Source of the DNA: Takakia lepidozioides
Taxonomy: Eukaryota; Streptophyta; Takakiopsida; Takakiales; Takakiaceae
Direction: 5' to 3'
Assembly: GCA_030704615.1 (NCBI GenBank)
Contig: CM060734.1
Location: 10,042,001-10,106,000, forward strand
Length of the DNA stretch: 64,000 nucleotides
Shown: piece after piece, positions 1 to 10,980 of the stretch
Layout: the number at the start of each line of letters is the position of its first letter
Numbering within the stretch: the stretch's first letter is position 1
Made by a program: the position numbers and the translations under genes
The notes under the pieces: model-generated
Told to the model about the DNA's origin: nothing
Databases searched by the model: none
The model's input: the letters and a program-made list of their open reading frames with translations, nothing else

Positions 1-1496
1 GGCGTTTCCGACACTCGTAAAACCTCGCCACCATTCCCACATGGCAGCGTGACTACTCTCTTGCGGCCATCTATGACCGCTCCGGATTTGCTCAAAAAGG
101 TCATTCCCAAAATGAGATCCACTCCATCGATCTCGCAGATAGTGAAGTTCTCACGTCCCTCCCAACTCCCCAGTTGAAGAGGAACATCAAACGCCAACCT
201 TGTCGCCAACTGAGGTTCTCCTTTGGCAGAGCGCACCTCAATAGAGGCCCCCACGTCACTTGTCGGGAGTCCCAACTTTGCGCCGCCGGTCATGAAGGAG
301 TGCGACGCTCCTGTGTCCACCAACAACGACACATTAGTTCCGGATATATCCCATCCACGAACAATAACTGACTCCCTTTTCGTAAGGCGCCAGTTTCCTG
401 ATACACTCACAAGAAAATTTGCCTACCTTGCAAGTCCTGGCGACCACCGCTTCCACCAAGCGACTGATGGTATCTTCCGACAGCTCCGTGGTCGCCCGAG
501 TCATGTTCAATTGCCGGGGCTTCGTGCACTTCTTGGCCATGTGCCCGGGCTCCCCGCAATTGAAACACACTCCATCAAAGGTCGCCTTCTGTCCGCCATA
601 AGTCGCTCCACCCGCTTTTCCTTTCGAAGCACCGGGTGCCGCCCTTGACGTGTGAAGGACCTCCCTTCGATTTCCACGTGCCATTTTCGCCGCGTGGCCT
701 ATCCCACTTCTTTTCCGGTCGGAGGAGTCACCTTCCCGCCGGGTCTTCTTGTGGTTCAGCTCCGTACGGCCTTGTCTCTCACCCCTAGGGACATCCGAGA
801 AACATTCAGCTCTCTCAATTGCCTCGTTCAAAGTCTTGGGTGGCTTCTCCTCCAACTTCCGCCTAGCCCATGGGGCCAGTCCCGCCACAAAGTTGAAGAC
901 CATTTCTGGTTCTGCCATGTCCGCGACTTCGAGCAACAGCACATTGAAAGCCTGGACATACCCCCGAATGTCATCTGTTTGCTTCAAATTCCTCATCTTG
1001 TCCCGGGCAAGCCAGGACGCGTTGAGGGGCACAAACTGTCTCTTCATCAATTCCTTGAACTCACTCCAGTTCAAGGTTTCCGGGCTTGGGCCTCGGTCGT
1101 GAAGGCGTTTCTGCCACCATTGTTGAGCATAGCCCTCAAATAGGTGGGAGCCACTTCCACCCGATCCTCGTCACTCAACTTGGCCGCCCGGAAGTACTGC
1201 TCTAGCTCCAGGAGCCAGGTGTTGAGTGCCTTCCGGTTTCGAACGCCCTCGAAGGTGCCGGGTTCCTTAGGCTTCACCTTAAACTTTGCCTTGGTGGAAG
1301 TGGCATTAGCCGCCTTCAACACGTCTTTCAACGTCCCGCCAAACTGCGCCAACAACCCTTCCCAAAAGGCTGCCGGCATGGGAGGCATCTCTTGGTTTGT
1401 CGGAGCTCTCAAGATTCCTCGGCTCCGACTCCTCGGATTCCTCCCGCTCCTGAGCGGCCTCGTTCGGCTTGCCGACCATGATGAGGCCAATCCCAA
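1..1496 (-). pseudogene. gag: gag and start of aspartic protease, chromovirus copy 1
   Basis: Two overlapping reading frames (1071-1496 and 334-1074) together give a Gag protein: a capsid-like helical region, then a CCHC zinc knuckle CFNCGEPGHMAKKC near 490-590 that would bind the element's RNA. The same residues recur in copies 2 and 3. The two frames are offset, so at least one frameshift separates capsid N-terminus from the rest. Left of 334 the sequence matches the protease region of copy 2, but it is out of frame and ends at the window edge. Product: structural protein of the retrotransposon particle. Certain as to family; not expected to be functional. Confidence 0.85.
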
Positions 1497-1521
1497 GGAC
1501 GATCGCGTACTGAAACTCTAG

Positions 1522-1533
1522 GCTCTGATACCA
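1522..1533 (-). promoter_or_regulatory. Primer binding site, initiator Met-tRNA type
   Basis: The minus strand reads TGGTATCAGAGC, complementary to the 3' end of plant initiator methionine tRNA. It lies 2 nt inside the LTR end, the usual place for priming minus-strand DNA synthesis. Copy 2 has the same site at 13696-13707. Copy 3 has TAGTATCAGAGC at 48791-48802. Confidence 0.9.
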
Positions 1534-1535
1534 AG

Positions 1536-2256
1536 TGTCGCACACTCAGTTCGGTAAACTCCCCTTCAAGTCATAGTTACTCGCTTTGATGCGCGCGCCT
1601 GACTCCCAACCTGGCCGCCGGGCCAACTTGGAGTTTCGGCTGCTCACCGGGACATAACGGTCCCCTTCCGCTTCCCTCTAAACCCTCCACCTATTTGGGA
1701 CTAGGAGAATTCCCTTTGGTAGATGGCAGTCCGGAACAGCTCCCCACTCTTTGGTCGCTTTCCGGCTCGCTCGCTTACTCACTAGTTTTTGGTCACCAAC
1801 GGGCTTGCACCGTTCTCGGGGTACTCCCTATATATATACTTCTGTAGCTGTCCGCGGGGGTTTCATAACCAGCCATGCCATTTTATGGCGAACCACCACG
1901 AAAACCCTCGACTCCCGGTGGTGAGTCGCGGTGAGTCTTGGCCCACTCACCGCGGCCCCAATGGACCGTGATGAGTCCCAAGACTCCCCACGACTCCCAC
2001 CTCGAGGTCTCCACCCCATGGTGAGTCCTATGCCACCCCCACTAAGTCCCACTAAGCTACCACCACCCCTTGTGGAGCCACCTCCACCGCAACCCGGTGT
2101 GCGGGGCTCCACCTAGTGAGCGCCTCCGCCTCCTTGAGTGCCTTGGGCACTCAAGGGTGCTTCAGCCCCCCATACCTATCGCTGTGCCCCCCCCCCCACC
2201 AGGGGCAGCCCCTCATGTGTCCCGACCCCCTGCCCTCAAGGCAAAGGGCCGCGACA
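1536..2256 (-). repeat. 5' LTR of chromovirus copy 1, 721 bp, intact
   Basis: Bounded by TGTCGC at the left and GCGACA at the right, i.e. the TG...CA inverted ends of an LTR. It contains a TATATATA stretch at about 1829-1840, read toward the element on the minus strand, as a promoter candidate. It also has a C-rich tract near 2187 and the short palindrome CTTGAGTGCC-TTG-GGCACTCAAG near 2132-2154. It is the best reference for the rearranged LTRs at 7607 and 48805. Confidence 0.9.
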
Positions 2257-2412
2257 TGTGGAGGGCAATATCTGGCTCGAAGGCGAAGACATGCCTGTCG
2301 GACAACGTCCCAGCCCACATTGAAGCACCCGAGGGACAAAGCGGGCGGTTAGTAGCATGTGGCATGTAATTGCAATCGGGCTAGGGGACATACTGTGCAT
2401 GTGAAGGCTTAC

Positions 2413-3803
2413 CCGTGCCGCATGTGAGGTTAAGAATCTGCCCTTGGACATCGGAGCACGTCTCCATGAGGGTTTGGATGAAAGCAGGGCTCCGGGTCCG
2501 GCTATACCGCCACAGTTTGCCTATCTTTGTGTCCTTCGGCATACTAGAGTGGGGCACATAGTTGTAGGACATCGTAGGTAACAGGGTCCACAACGGCATC
2601 AACAAGACGACCGTCGTTGCGGAATTTGAATGTAGACCCTCTCTTCACAAAACAATATGCCTCAAACACTAATGTCTGCACATCCAACAAAAGAGGGATC
2701 AACTCCAAGGTTTTTTGAGGAGGACCGGGGTAGCACTTTTCGGTGTCCACCTTGCCACAACATTCTCTGTGGTCTTCCCTCTTGTGGCAAGGACCACCAT
2801 ACATCCACCGTCATCCAAGAGCATCCCTGCCAGCCCAAACCCGGCTCTCCAGTAGTCCTCAGTAAACTTGTTCTAGGTGGGCATACCATCCAGGCCCTCC
2901 AGCAGCTCCCCATCTGAAATATAGAGGAGAATCATATCGCAGGCTCTCTCCACCTCAACAACACCCCCCCCCCCCCGAGTGCTCTTACAATCCGTGCTCA
3001 CAGCTATGGAGAATTCCATCATGGCTTCCAAACCAGGGGTGTCTTTAGGCTGATCTGTAGCGGCAGCCCTCTTCTTGGCTTTCCCCTTCAGCTCCTCCAA
3101 AGACTTGCTGTGTGCCACCTTCTTCGCCCTGGCAACCAGAGCGTCAAGGAAGCTCTCATTGACGCATTGGATGATTGTTGGGGGTTCTAGCTTTGGCCTG
3201 TGGGGAAACGTCACCGCCGAATACCGCCGTGTAGGCTCGCCCTCAAATGCCAACTTCTTGGTAGAGCCAGTCCCACTCCAAACTGACTTGGGAACCCGGA
3301 CAACCGGTGACTTGGTAGCAGCAGCAGCAGTCGCAGGACCTTGCACAAAGTCATCGTCGGAGTCACTCCCTTCGGGCCCCTCCTGCGCCTCCTCTCGTGC
3401 CCCAGTGGTTTTCTGTTTTTTGGGGGTTACTGCAGTCCCCTGTTTCCATGTCCTTTTCTTCTGTCCTTTATTCTTCTCATTCAACTTCTCCTGAATACCT
3501 GCCTGAGCAAGCTGCGCCGCTTTCCTGGACTTAGAAAGCGCTTTCGCCTCCTTTGGACCCAGTGGAGGCAGCGGAGCCTGGTTTCGTCGGGCCTCAGCAT
3601 CCAGCTTCAATTGAAACTTGGAGGCGTCGAGCCCTCCAGGCGGAAGGTCCACATACCAAGGGCAGTCGTGCAAATGCTCCAGATGCCACTCCTTCACGAT
3701 AACGTCAGTGTACATGGAATCAGCTCCAGGGTTCCTCCATGCGAGGAAGAATGGCGGCTTGAAGGAAAGATGACCTTTCTCCAACAGGGAGAATTTGCAG
3801 TAC
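2413..3803 (-). pseudogene. Long exon: acidic/basic linker and beta-class DNA methyltransferase-like end
   Basis: It begins at an AG acceptor (3804-3805) in phase with the 4684 exon. The first 300 codons include DCPWYVDLPPGG and a long charged low-complexity part (GSDSDDDF). It then reads LLYISDGELLEGLDG, a TAG stop (2873-2875), and in the same frame LAGMLLDDGGCMVVLA, like the LKPGG strand of methyltransferases. After two frame changes it reads AFIQTLMETC and ILNLTCGTG, resembling the AdoMet motif I (FxGxG/DPFCGTG type). A GTAAGC donor follows at 2412. The order (catalytic-type motif first, AdoMet motif last) is that of beta-class enzymes. The catalytic DPPY/DPPW motif is not convincingly present. 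Confidence 0.4.
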
Positions 3804-3865
3804 CTGTATTCAAGAAACCCACAGAGAATCAGGTCCCGGGAATGAGGTTAATGTTTCGTCAAGAA

Positions 3866-4590
3866 ATTGCAAAAATGGCGCTGAATTTCTATGCGGGGTG
3901 GGCCCGATGGTCCTGGCTCCCCGGGGTGCCGTGCAATGAAAGTGGTAATTCGGCGCCATTTTTCCCGAGGGTGAGGGAGCCCATTCTGGGACTTAGCCGT
4001 TTTGGGGCCCAACCTAGAAAAATGGCGCCGAATTTCCACTTTCGGCCCCCAGAAATGGCTAAGTCCCTGGGGTGGCTGGCACCGAAACTGGAAATTCGGC
4101 GCCATTTTTCCAGGTTGGGGCCCAGCGCTTTCTGGGACTTAGCCACTTTCGGACCCAGCCTGGAAAAATGGCGCCGAATTTCCAATTCCGGGCCCCGAAA
4201 ATGGCTAAGTCCCGGGGGTGGCTGGCACCGAAACTGGAAATTCGGCGCCATTTTTCCAGGTTGGGGCGCAGCCCTTTCTGGGACTTAGCCACTTTTGGAC
4301 CCAGCCTGGAAAAATGGCGCCGAATTTCCAATTCCGGGCCCCGAAAATGGCTAAGTCTCGGGGTGGCTGGCACCGATACTGGAAATTCGGCGCCATTTTT
4401 CCAGGTTGGGGCCCAGCCTTTTCTGGGACTTACCCACTTTCGGACCCAGCCAAAAAAAATGGCGCCGAATTTCCAGTTCCAGGCCCCGAAAATGGCTAAG
4501 TCCCGGGGTGGCTGCCACCCATACTGGAAATTCGGCGCCATTTTCCCTGTCTCGGGGGCAGTCACCCCAGGGACTTCGCCATTTCTTCAC
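3866..4590. repeat. 145-bp satellite of alternating GGCGCC palindromes
   Basis: About four and a half head-to-tail units of 145-146 bp. Each unit holds two copies, about 72 bp apart and in opposite orientation, of a 22-bp dyad: GGAAA, three bases, GGCGCC, three bases, TTTCC. Dyads sit at 3869, 3944, 4016, 4090, 4162, 4236, 4308, 4381, 4453 and 4526. Between them GGGACTTAGCC and GGCTAAGTCCC also face each other. Many spurious open frames cross this array on both strands. It lies wholly inside the 880-bp intron 3804-4683 of the methyltransferase-like gene. Confidence 0.95.
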
Positions 4591-5904
4591 AACCAATTGT
4601 CATGCCCCACACAAGCCGTTTTACATCCACGAACTCCAGGGACTACAATGGCCACAGATCAAAGAGGAGCACCGCATATTGACCTGTACAGAAGGCGCAT
4701 TGCCGTTTTGTCCACGCTCGGCTGGTCGGCGAACTCGTGGCTCCGGCGGGCATGCGGTATCTCTGGAAAGAACAGGTCGGTTTTGTAGAGCAGAAAGTAC
4801 CTCGCCACATAGTTGCGTAGGCTCTCTGCTTCTCCAGAAATCTCCAGCTTGAACTGATGTGCTTGGGTGTCAAGCTGCTCTTGCGCATTTGTCGTCACCT
4901 GTGGAGATTCTCCATCACACTGCATTCCTCAATAAATACGAGAAATCCACCAGATACAAGAGTAGAAGCGCCAAATGAAGCATGGGAAAGTACCTGAAAC
5001 CACCATGTCATGCGGTTCATCCACATGTCGAATGTGGGGTCAGACAGTTTGTCGGGTTTGGGGAAGCTCCACATGTCCCTTGTACTCTGGGAGCCATTCC
5101 AGATTTGGAGCCACCGGGTCTGTCCAACCACCGTGCATATTAGTAAGCGCCAAACACCACGAAAACGAATTGTTGCCACAAGAGAATTTGGTTAAGAATG
5201 TATAACCTTCTCTGTTGCATCCACACAGGCTGTGGCTAGATGATGCAGCTTCTCCAGTGTCATCGTGGGCTTAAGAGCGCGGGAGTAGAGCTTCCCCACC
5301 TCCACCAGAAAGTCGGCACCAAGGGCGGGATCAGCTATGGCCACGTACTTCACCATCCGCGACTTGTACTTGATGCAAGCCTTCGCCTCCGCAGCTTTGA
5401 GATACGATTCCAATGCCGGGAGGGTTAGTTTCTTCTCCTCTGACTCCATGTAGAACCTCCGCGCATGTGCCAAATCCGGCTGAATTTTCGTCTGTCAACA
5501 ATGCGCACATAAGATTAGAAATCCTGGTCCACACTTTTTCTTCTATTGGGGGAGCAAAGACAGATTATGTCAACAAAAGAGTTAGGAGCTGTACCCGGAA
5601 TATGTAGTCCACCATGGCGTCCATGCTCAGCCTATACCAGGTTCTGTCTACATTTGCCTCCGACTTGCGCAGTAGGTCGGCACTGAGCAAATTGGCAAAC
5701 TTTTGCACCCCCTGCTTCCCGACATCCTTCACTCGGAAGAGCATGTGGGACAAGTTGGTGGCAATGAAGGCATTCTTAGTCACCCTGCAATGCCACATTT
5801 CCATTAAACGATACTGAAATGAGAATTTGCAACATATATGACGATTGGCAATGAAATGACTGTTTCAAATTCAAAGTTCCAAAGCAAGAGGCATTATAAC
5901 TTAC

Positions 5905-6496
5905 GAGTTGATGTCTGCCAGTGCAGCTTTGAGAAGACTACGATCTTTGGGCCCCGCAACCTTCAGCACAACACACTCCACGGCATAATGTCAATCCAGG
6001 TCGTTGGGGTGGGCTTGGGCTATGTGCTCCATCCATGCCAGGAGGCGATGATTGCCGTCCCACACGTAAAACATCTTTCCGGACAAGTGGTGGAAAAGAG
6101 GATCAGTAGCAATCAATCTCTCGAACTCCTCATTTCGCCTTTGCCAATGGGGACCCCATTTGTCCACCTCATCGGAAGTGTGGGCACGAGAAGCTCCGTG
6201 GTCGTTCTCAATGGAAACATAAAACGCGGCAGACCCCATTCGATATCCCCCCCGGAAAGAGAATTTTAGCTTGTCGATATTGCATGGGAGGGCAGGTCTC
6301 ACCACCTGCAATGATACCAAGTGGCAGAGAGGAATCCGAAGCTTTGCCGGGTACACCATGCCCCCAAGGACCCTCCCAATGTTGCTGTGGGTTGCCTCCA
6401 ACATGTTGGCAGTGGACAACTTCATATCTGCCTTCGACATGACGTCTGTTGCAGGGGGGTTCTCCGGCAGCCCACCAAGACCACCAAATCCAGCCT
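5905..6496 (-). pseudogene. ParB/Srx-like segment with DGNHR motif
   Basis: The open frame 5991-6440 plus its continuation reads, near residue 120, VWDGNHRLLAWMEHI, followed after one TGA stop (5991-5993) by HYAVECVVLKVAGP. A D/E-G-N/H-H-R loop followed by a helix and then a valine-rich strand is the layout of ParB/sulfiredoxin-fold domains. The stop replaces an expected coding residue, either TGG or CGA. The segment ends in GTAAGT at 5904, a good donor. The fold is my inference from the motif; no catalytic activity can be claimed. Confidence 0.4.
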
Positions 6497-7606
6497 ATAT
6501 GCTCCGGGTTTGGGGCCCTGGGATCTTCGGGAGGATGTCATCCTGGTTAGAAAGGTCCCTCTCGTCGTCCTCAACTTCGTCAATCACCGGCGGAAGCACC
6601 TCGTGCCCTCTCCCCGTCTTCACCTCCATCTCCCACATTTCGTGGTCTTTGTGGTGTTCTATCCCCTCCCCCAGTCTCCACCGTATGGGTAATTGCGGGG
6701 GCTGCTCCCACCCGCAATGGTGTAACCGGTAAGGATGCAGCGGGTGTGTTACTGCCTGTTTCTGCTGTCTTGGAGGGATCCACCGTTTCTGTGCGTCCCT
6801 CGCTTACATGGGCATCTGTCATTTCCACACCCCCGGCCTCTTCAGTGGCCTTTTCTCTTGCCTCATGGCTAGCCTTCTGTCTCGCCTATTCTTTTGCCCT
6901 CTCTTTTGCCCTCTCACGGGCCTTCTGTTTCTTACTAGGCGTAGCAGCAAGAGAGGCCTCCAGGACGACCATCTTTGATTGCGGGGAACTGACACTCTCA
7001 CGCACCTTAGTTGGTGTTCTGTTCAGACCCCCCTCGGCAGCCTGTGATGGCTCTCTCGCCGGGGATTGCATGTGCTTGGGTTTCTTCCTCTTTGCGTGGG
7101 CGGGCCCTCCTGCATGTGCATCAGCTTCCTGGATTGGTGGATCTGCTGTCCTCATGTGACGCCCTGCACCTGCCATGCCGGCTGCACCAACCTCCCAAAT
7201 GCCTATTTGGGCGTACTCCCGTTCCAGGGCCTCCTGTCCACCAACAAAAGGAGCAACTTCCTGTGAGCCCTCCTGCCCCTGCTTTGGCTTCCCGAATATG
7301 CAAAGCACGTGGTCTGCAGATTGCTGCCGATGACTGTCTGACTGCGCTCAATGAGTAGCCGCTTTTCGAGTGAGTGCACGAGGAGTTGGAGCTGTCGCCG
7401 ATACCACCACCGTGTCAAGCTTGTCTTCACTCTGTCATCCCCAACAAGAGCGCCACAATCGCCGCCACAGTCGTGAGAGGCAGAGTAGGGAGTGGCATGG
7501 AACAACCATGAAAGCAAAACCAAGTAAAGGCTTAAAAACACATGAAGAAGCACATGCACAAGGATGCCAAAACAAACAAAACAAAGCCAATCAGACGACC
7601 GCACAT

Positions 7607-8195
7607 TGTCACGCACCTCACTTCGGTAAGCTCCCCTTCAAGTCATAGTTACTCGCTTTGATGCACGCGCCTAACTCCCAAACTGGACGCCGGGCCAACT
7701 CGGAGCTTCGGCTGCTCACCAGGACATAACGGTCCCCCTTTACTCCTCCACCAGACCCTCGCTCAATTTGGGCCTAGTGGAAAATTCCCTTTGGTTGTTG
7801 GCAATCCGGAACAGCTCCCCACACCTTGGTCGCTTTCCGGCTCGCACCCTTGAGTGCCTAAGGCACTCAAGGAGGCGGAGGCACTCACTAGGTGGAGCCC
7901 CGCACACCGGGTTGTGGTGGGGAGAGGTCCACGAGGAGTGGTGGTAGCTTAGTGGGTCTTAGTGGGTCTTAGTGGGGGTGGCATAGAACTCACCATGGGG
8001 TGAAGACCTTGTGGTGGGAGTCGTGGGGAGTCTTGGGACTCATCACGGTCCAATGGTGGTGGGTGGGCCAAGACTCACCACGACTCACCACCGGGAATCG
8101 AGGGTTTTCGTGGTGGTTCGCCATAAAACAACCCACTGGCCCCACCACAGGGGCAGCCCCTCTTGTGTCCCGACCCCCCCCCCCCCCCCCTCAAG
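7607..8195 (-). repeat. 3' LTR of copy 2, rearranged by an internal inversion
   Basis: Bases 7607-7847 match the start of the right LTR (13710-13952). Bases 7849-8128 are the reverse complement of 14061-14334 of the right LTR. From about 8136 the direct orientation resumes with CCCCACCACAGGGGCAG. The LTR segment containing the TATATATA promoter candidate and the last 16 bp (to GCGACA) are missing. The left inversion boundary lies at the palindrome CTTGAGTGCC-TAA-GGCACTCAAG. The trinucleotide-like AGTGGGTCTT is duplicated near 7954-7975. Confidence 0.9.
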
Positions 8196-9103
8196 CACAC
8201 ACAACCCCTACCAGCAGGGAGTCGATGTCCTCATTGACTTGTCCATTTGTAGAAACTAACATCCAGATTGTGGCGTCCCACATCAAGGAGTTTGTTTCCG
8301 TACCATGGCGTCACATGGCAAAGAACCAAACCCCCACTTGACTCTACTCTCCACTAGCTAGTTCGGCCAACCTCCTCCAAGTCCTGGCCAAGGGTGGAGC
8401 CTCTCAAGCTCCACCCAGTGCACTCTTCTTGGCCCACTTCAAGGCCAAGGAACGATCCTCCCCGAGGATCGAATCGCCTTACTGCAACAACATTGCTTGC
8501 GATCGCTCATGATGCCGCTTTTGGCATCACCTTGAGCAAGGGTTCACCTTGAACCCCCTTTTGACTAGGAAGATAACCTTGAACCAACCGTGCACCCCAA
8601 TCACTACAATTGGGTCCGCCTTGGAATGCTGACCTGAGGTACGGGAACATGCCGAAGCCGCACTACGACTTCGTCCCGAGGTTACACGATTATAGTACGT
8701 GAACGGAAGCACGTAATTTCCGTTTTAGCCCGCACTACAAGGCAACCCCTCGGTAGCGCAATTATAGTATGCGCACGCGCCAGGTGCGCACTAGCACGTG
8801 AACTCCCAAAGAAGGCACAAGTTTCCTTGCCCCTTGGATGGGAGTCACCCGATTTTGGCACTGCGCAAACACACAATTAATCCAATTTACCTCTCCGACT
8901 TTTGTAAGCTAGCATGCATTCTACACACTAGCAAACCATACCATGCATCACCATTCCAAACAACATAGGAAGCACAACATTTGGAAACCATTTCATTTAT
9001 AACAAAAAATTTATAACACAAGTTTTTGCAATCGGATTCGTGAGCTAGCTAAGCCGGACTAAGCATGCATTTCCTCCCCCACGCTCCAAGGTTGATGTCC
9101 CCA
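8196..9103 (-). other. 3' non-coding part of chromovirus copy 2
   Basis: Between the chromodomain stop and the 3' LTR. No convincing reading frame or second gene is visible. No clean polypurine tract is seen next to the LTR, probably because the LTR end itself has been lost. Confidence 0.6.
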
Positions 9104-9427
9104 TCAACGCTTCTTCCGCTTTTGAGGTCGCCCTTCGAAAGTTGCAACTGCCTCAGATGCGTTTCCCATTTCTGAGGCACGCACCCAAGTTGCCTCCACA
9201 TGATGATAGCCCTTCCATTTCACGAGATACTCCGTTTCTCGATTCTTGAACCTCCTCGACTTAAGCACTGCCTCCACCTCGTACTCAGGTTCATTTTCAT
9301 GATCCAACAGCACAGGTGGCGGACGCAACACTTGATGCCGATTCGGACGCGCTACATCTTTGAAGTTAGGCTTCAAAAGGGAGACGTGGAATACCGGATG
9401 CACCTTGCTGTTTGCCGGCAGCTCCAA
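9104..9427 (-). pseudogene. Chromodomain at the C-terminus of pol, copy 2
   Basis: The frame starts with the integrase C-terminal signature VHPVFHVSLLKP and ends with a chromodomain: EYEVEAVLKSRR, then EYLVKWKGY and ATWVRASEM. Such domains bind histone H3 tails and steer insertion into heterochromatin. A TAA at 9428-9430 cuts it from the integrase; homologous elements usually have a polar residue there, and CAA to TAA would explain it. Followed by a basic tail PQKRKKR. Confidence 0.9.
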
Positions 9428-10620
9428 TTAATACACATCCTCATTCATAACCTTCCGGATGCGAAAGGGCCCTGCATACGGAGGTACGAACTTCGGACTC
9501 ACTTCCGGAGGTAGTCGAAAATTCTTGATGTTCAACCAGACCTCCGTGTTTGCCTCAAACTTAACTTTCCTCCGCTTCCGATTCGCCTGCCATTCATACC
9601 GTTTCCTAGCTTTGGCAATGTTGTACTTTGCGAGCTTCAACAAACGCTCGCGTTCTTCCAGCACCGCTGCTGCTGCCGGTTCCTCAACGTCTTGAGCGGC
9701 CCAACTTGTCGGCACCAGAGGTGCTTTTCCATAGACCAATACGAAAGGGAAAACTCCCATTGCGGAGTGTTTTGTGTTATTATAACAGAACTCTGCCGTA
9801 TCCAAGTGCTCCACCCAAATTGATTGGTCTGCCGACACATAATTCCGCAATATCTGCTTCACCACGGAATTCACTCTTTCCGTTTGGCCGTCCGTCGTAG
9901 TCGGAAGGCGGTGCTCATCTTAAGCCTCGTCCCTATTTTCTTCCAAAGTGCTCTCCAAAATTTACTTCTAAACTTTGGATCGCGGTCGGAGACAATATCC
10001 TTCGGGAGTCCATGATACTTGAAGACGTGGGCGAAGTAAAGTTGCCCCGTCTCCTTTGCCGTTGTTGTCTCTTTGGTGGGAATGAAATGGCCCATTTTAC
10101 TGAACCTATCCACCACCACCATGATTGCATTGAATCCTTTTGACAGCGACATAGCAGTCATGAAATCCATCGAGACACTTTCCCAAGACCCCTATGGAAT
10201 CGGCAAGGGTTGTAACAGCCCCGCTTGCTTTTTGTACTCGCTCCGGTTTGTTGGCATGTGGTGCAATGTCTTGACATACTCCTTGGCCTCCTCCCTCAGT
10301 TTGGGCCAGAAATACTCTTTCTTCATGAGTGCCGCGGTGCGCTTGGCTCCGCCGTGGCCCGCAAGCGGACCATCGTGGCATTATCTCAAGAGACTATCTC
10401 TGATCCCTCCCTTCGGCACGTAGAGACGCTTTTGCTTGTACCGGAGCAGTCCATTATGTAAGTAGAATAGTGATTTAACTCCCATCCTCAAGTCCCGCAT
10501 CAGGGACTTTGTCATCTCATCGCCTTCCGGATCTTCCTTTGGAGCGCCGTCTCACCCCTGTACACCAACATGAGCTGCTGCTTTCTACTTAAATCATCGG
10601 CCACCACATTGTCCTGGTTT
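9428..10620 (-). pseudogene. Integrase of chromovirus copy 2, fragmented
   Basis: Segments in three frames make up the integrase: zinc-binding HHCC region (about 10250-10560), catalytic core (9871-10170, with MDFMTAMSLSKG and VVVDRFSKMGHFIP) and C-terminal domain (9428-9874, with the typical YNNTKHSA and PFxLVYG-like stretch). Catalytic residues include the D of VVVDRFSK and of VSDRDPKF. Frame breaks occur near 9871 and 10106-10250. Role: insertion of element DNA into the chromosome. Not functional as it stands. Confidence 0.88.
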
Positions 10621-10980
10621 GTACTGGATATCCACGTCGAACACTGCCAAAGTGTCTTGCCACCTAAGTTGTTTTGGGGACAACTTAGGCTGCGTGGCAA
10701 AATACTTCACCGTGACATTGTCCGTGAACACCTTCACCGGGTTGGAACCAACATAGTGGCGCCAAAGCTCAGGGCAATGCACCACCGCCTTCATTTCTTT
10801 CTCGTGCATAGGCCACAGTCGCTCCACTTCATTCAGTTTCTTGCTTTCGTAAGCCACTGGACGTCCATCCTGCATGAGCACACCCCCAATTGCGAAGTCC
10901 GACGCATCTGTATGAATCTCAGATGGACGGTCGAACTCCGGGATTTTCAGGACTGAAGCTTCCGTCATCCGCTGCTTCAA
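10594..10980 (-). pseudogene. RNase H domain, chromovirus copy 2
   Basis: Contains IHTDASDFAIGGVLMQ with the first catalytic Asp, then KEMKAVVHCPELWRHYV and FTDNVTVKYF. The domain would degrade the RNA template. It is out of frame with the RT at 10977; the expected linker (about [15 protein letters not shown]) is found by changing frame just before it. The same frame change is present in copy 3. Confidence 0.9.

Larger units (their letters stand above)
1..2256 (-). mobile_element. Ty3/gypsy chromovirus, copy 1 (5' part; continues off the left edge)
   Basis: Read on the minus strand from right to left this shows a 5' LTR (1536-2256), a tRNA primer binding site (1522-1533), a gag region (334-1496) and the start of the protease region (1-333). 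It is colinear with the complete copy at 7607-14439, so the pol genes and 3' LTR should lie left of the window. The LTR ends in GCGACA, matching its TGTCGC start. The 5 bp after it, TGTGG at 2257-2261, would be one target duplication. It sits inside an intron of the methyltransferase-like gene that starts at 2413, so it probably broke that gene. Confidence 0.9.
2413..7310 (-). pseudogene. Intron-containing gene relic, ParB-like plus DNA methyltransferase-like
   Basis: At least six minus-strand segments look like exons. In order: a low-complexity K/R/A-rich N-terminal part about 6580-7310, then 5905-6496, 5595-5813, 5207-5491, 4994-5119, 4684-4898 and 3803-2413. Introns between the last five have AG acceptors and GT donors and keep phase (219, 285, 126 and 215 nt exons). 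The 5905 donor does not join in phase to the 5813 acceptor. A segment near 6886 is frameshifted, and stops occur at 5991 and 2873. The C-terminal end is lost to the left, where chromovirus copy 1 begins. Chromovirus copy 2 starts just upstream of its 5' side. I infer a decayed gene, possibly from a multicopy family; I cannot name it from a known plant family. Confidence 0.55.

Noticed and set aside
3341-4788. Long plus-strand and minus-strand frames across 3.3-4.8 kb (for example with repeated NSAPFFQVGAQ units)
   Set aside because: They are the 145-bp satellite read in several frames; the repeat keeps frames open by chance (145 x 3 periodicity) and no other protein feature is present.
2413-7310. 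Bacterial contamination as the source of the ParB/methyltransferase motifs
   Set aside because: The segments are separated by phase-consistent GT-AG introns and embedded between eukaryotic retrotransposons.
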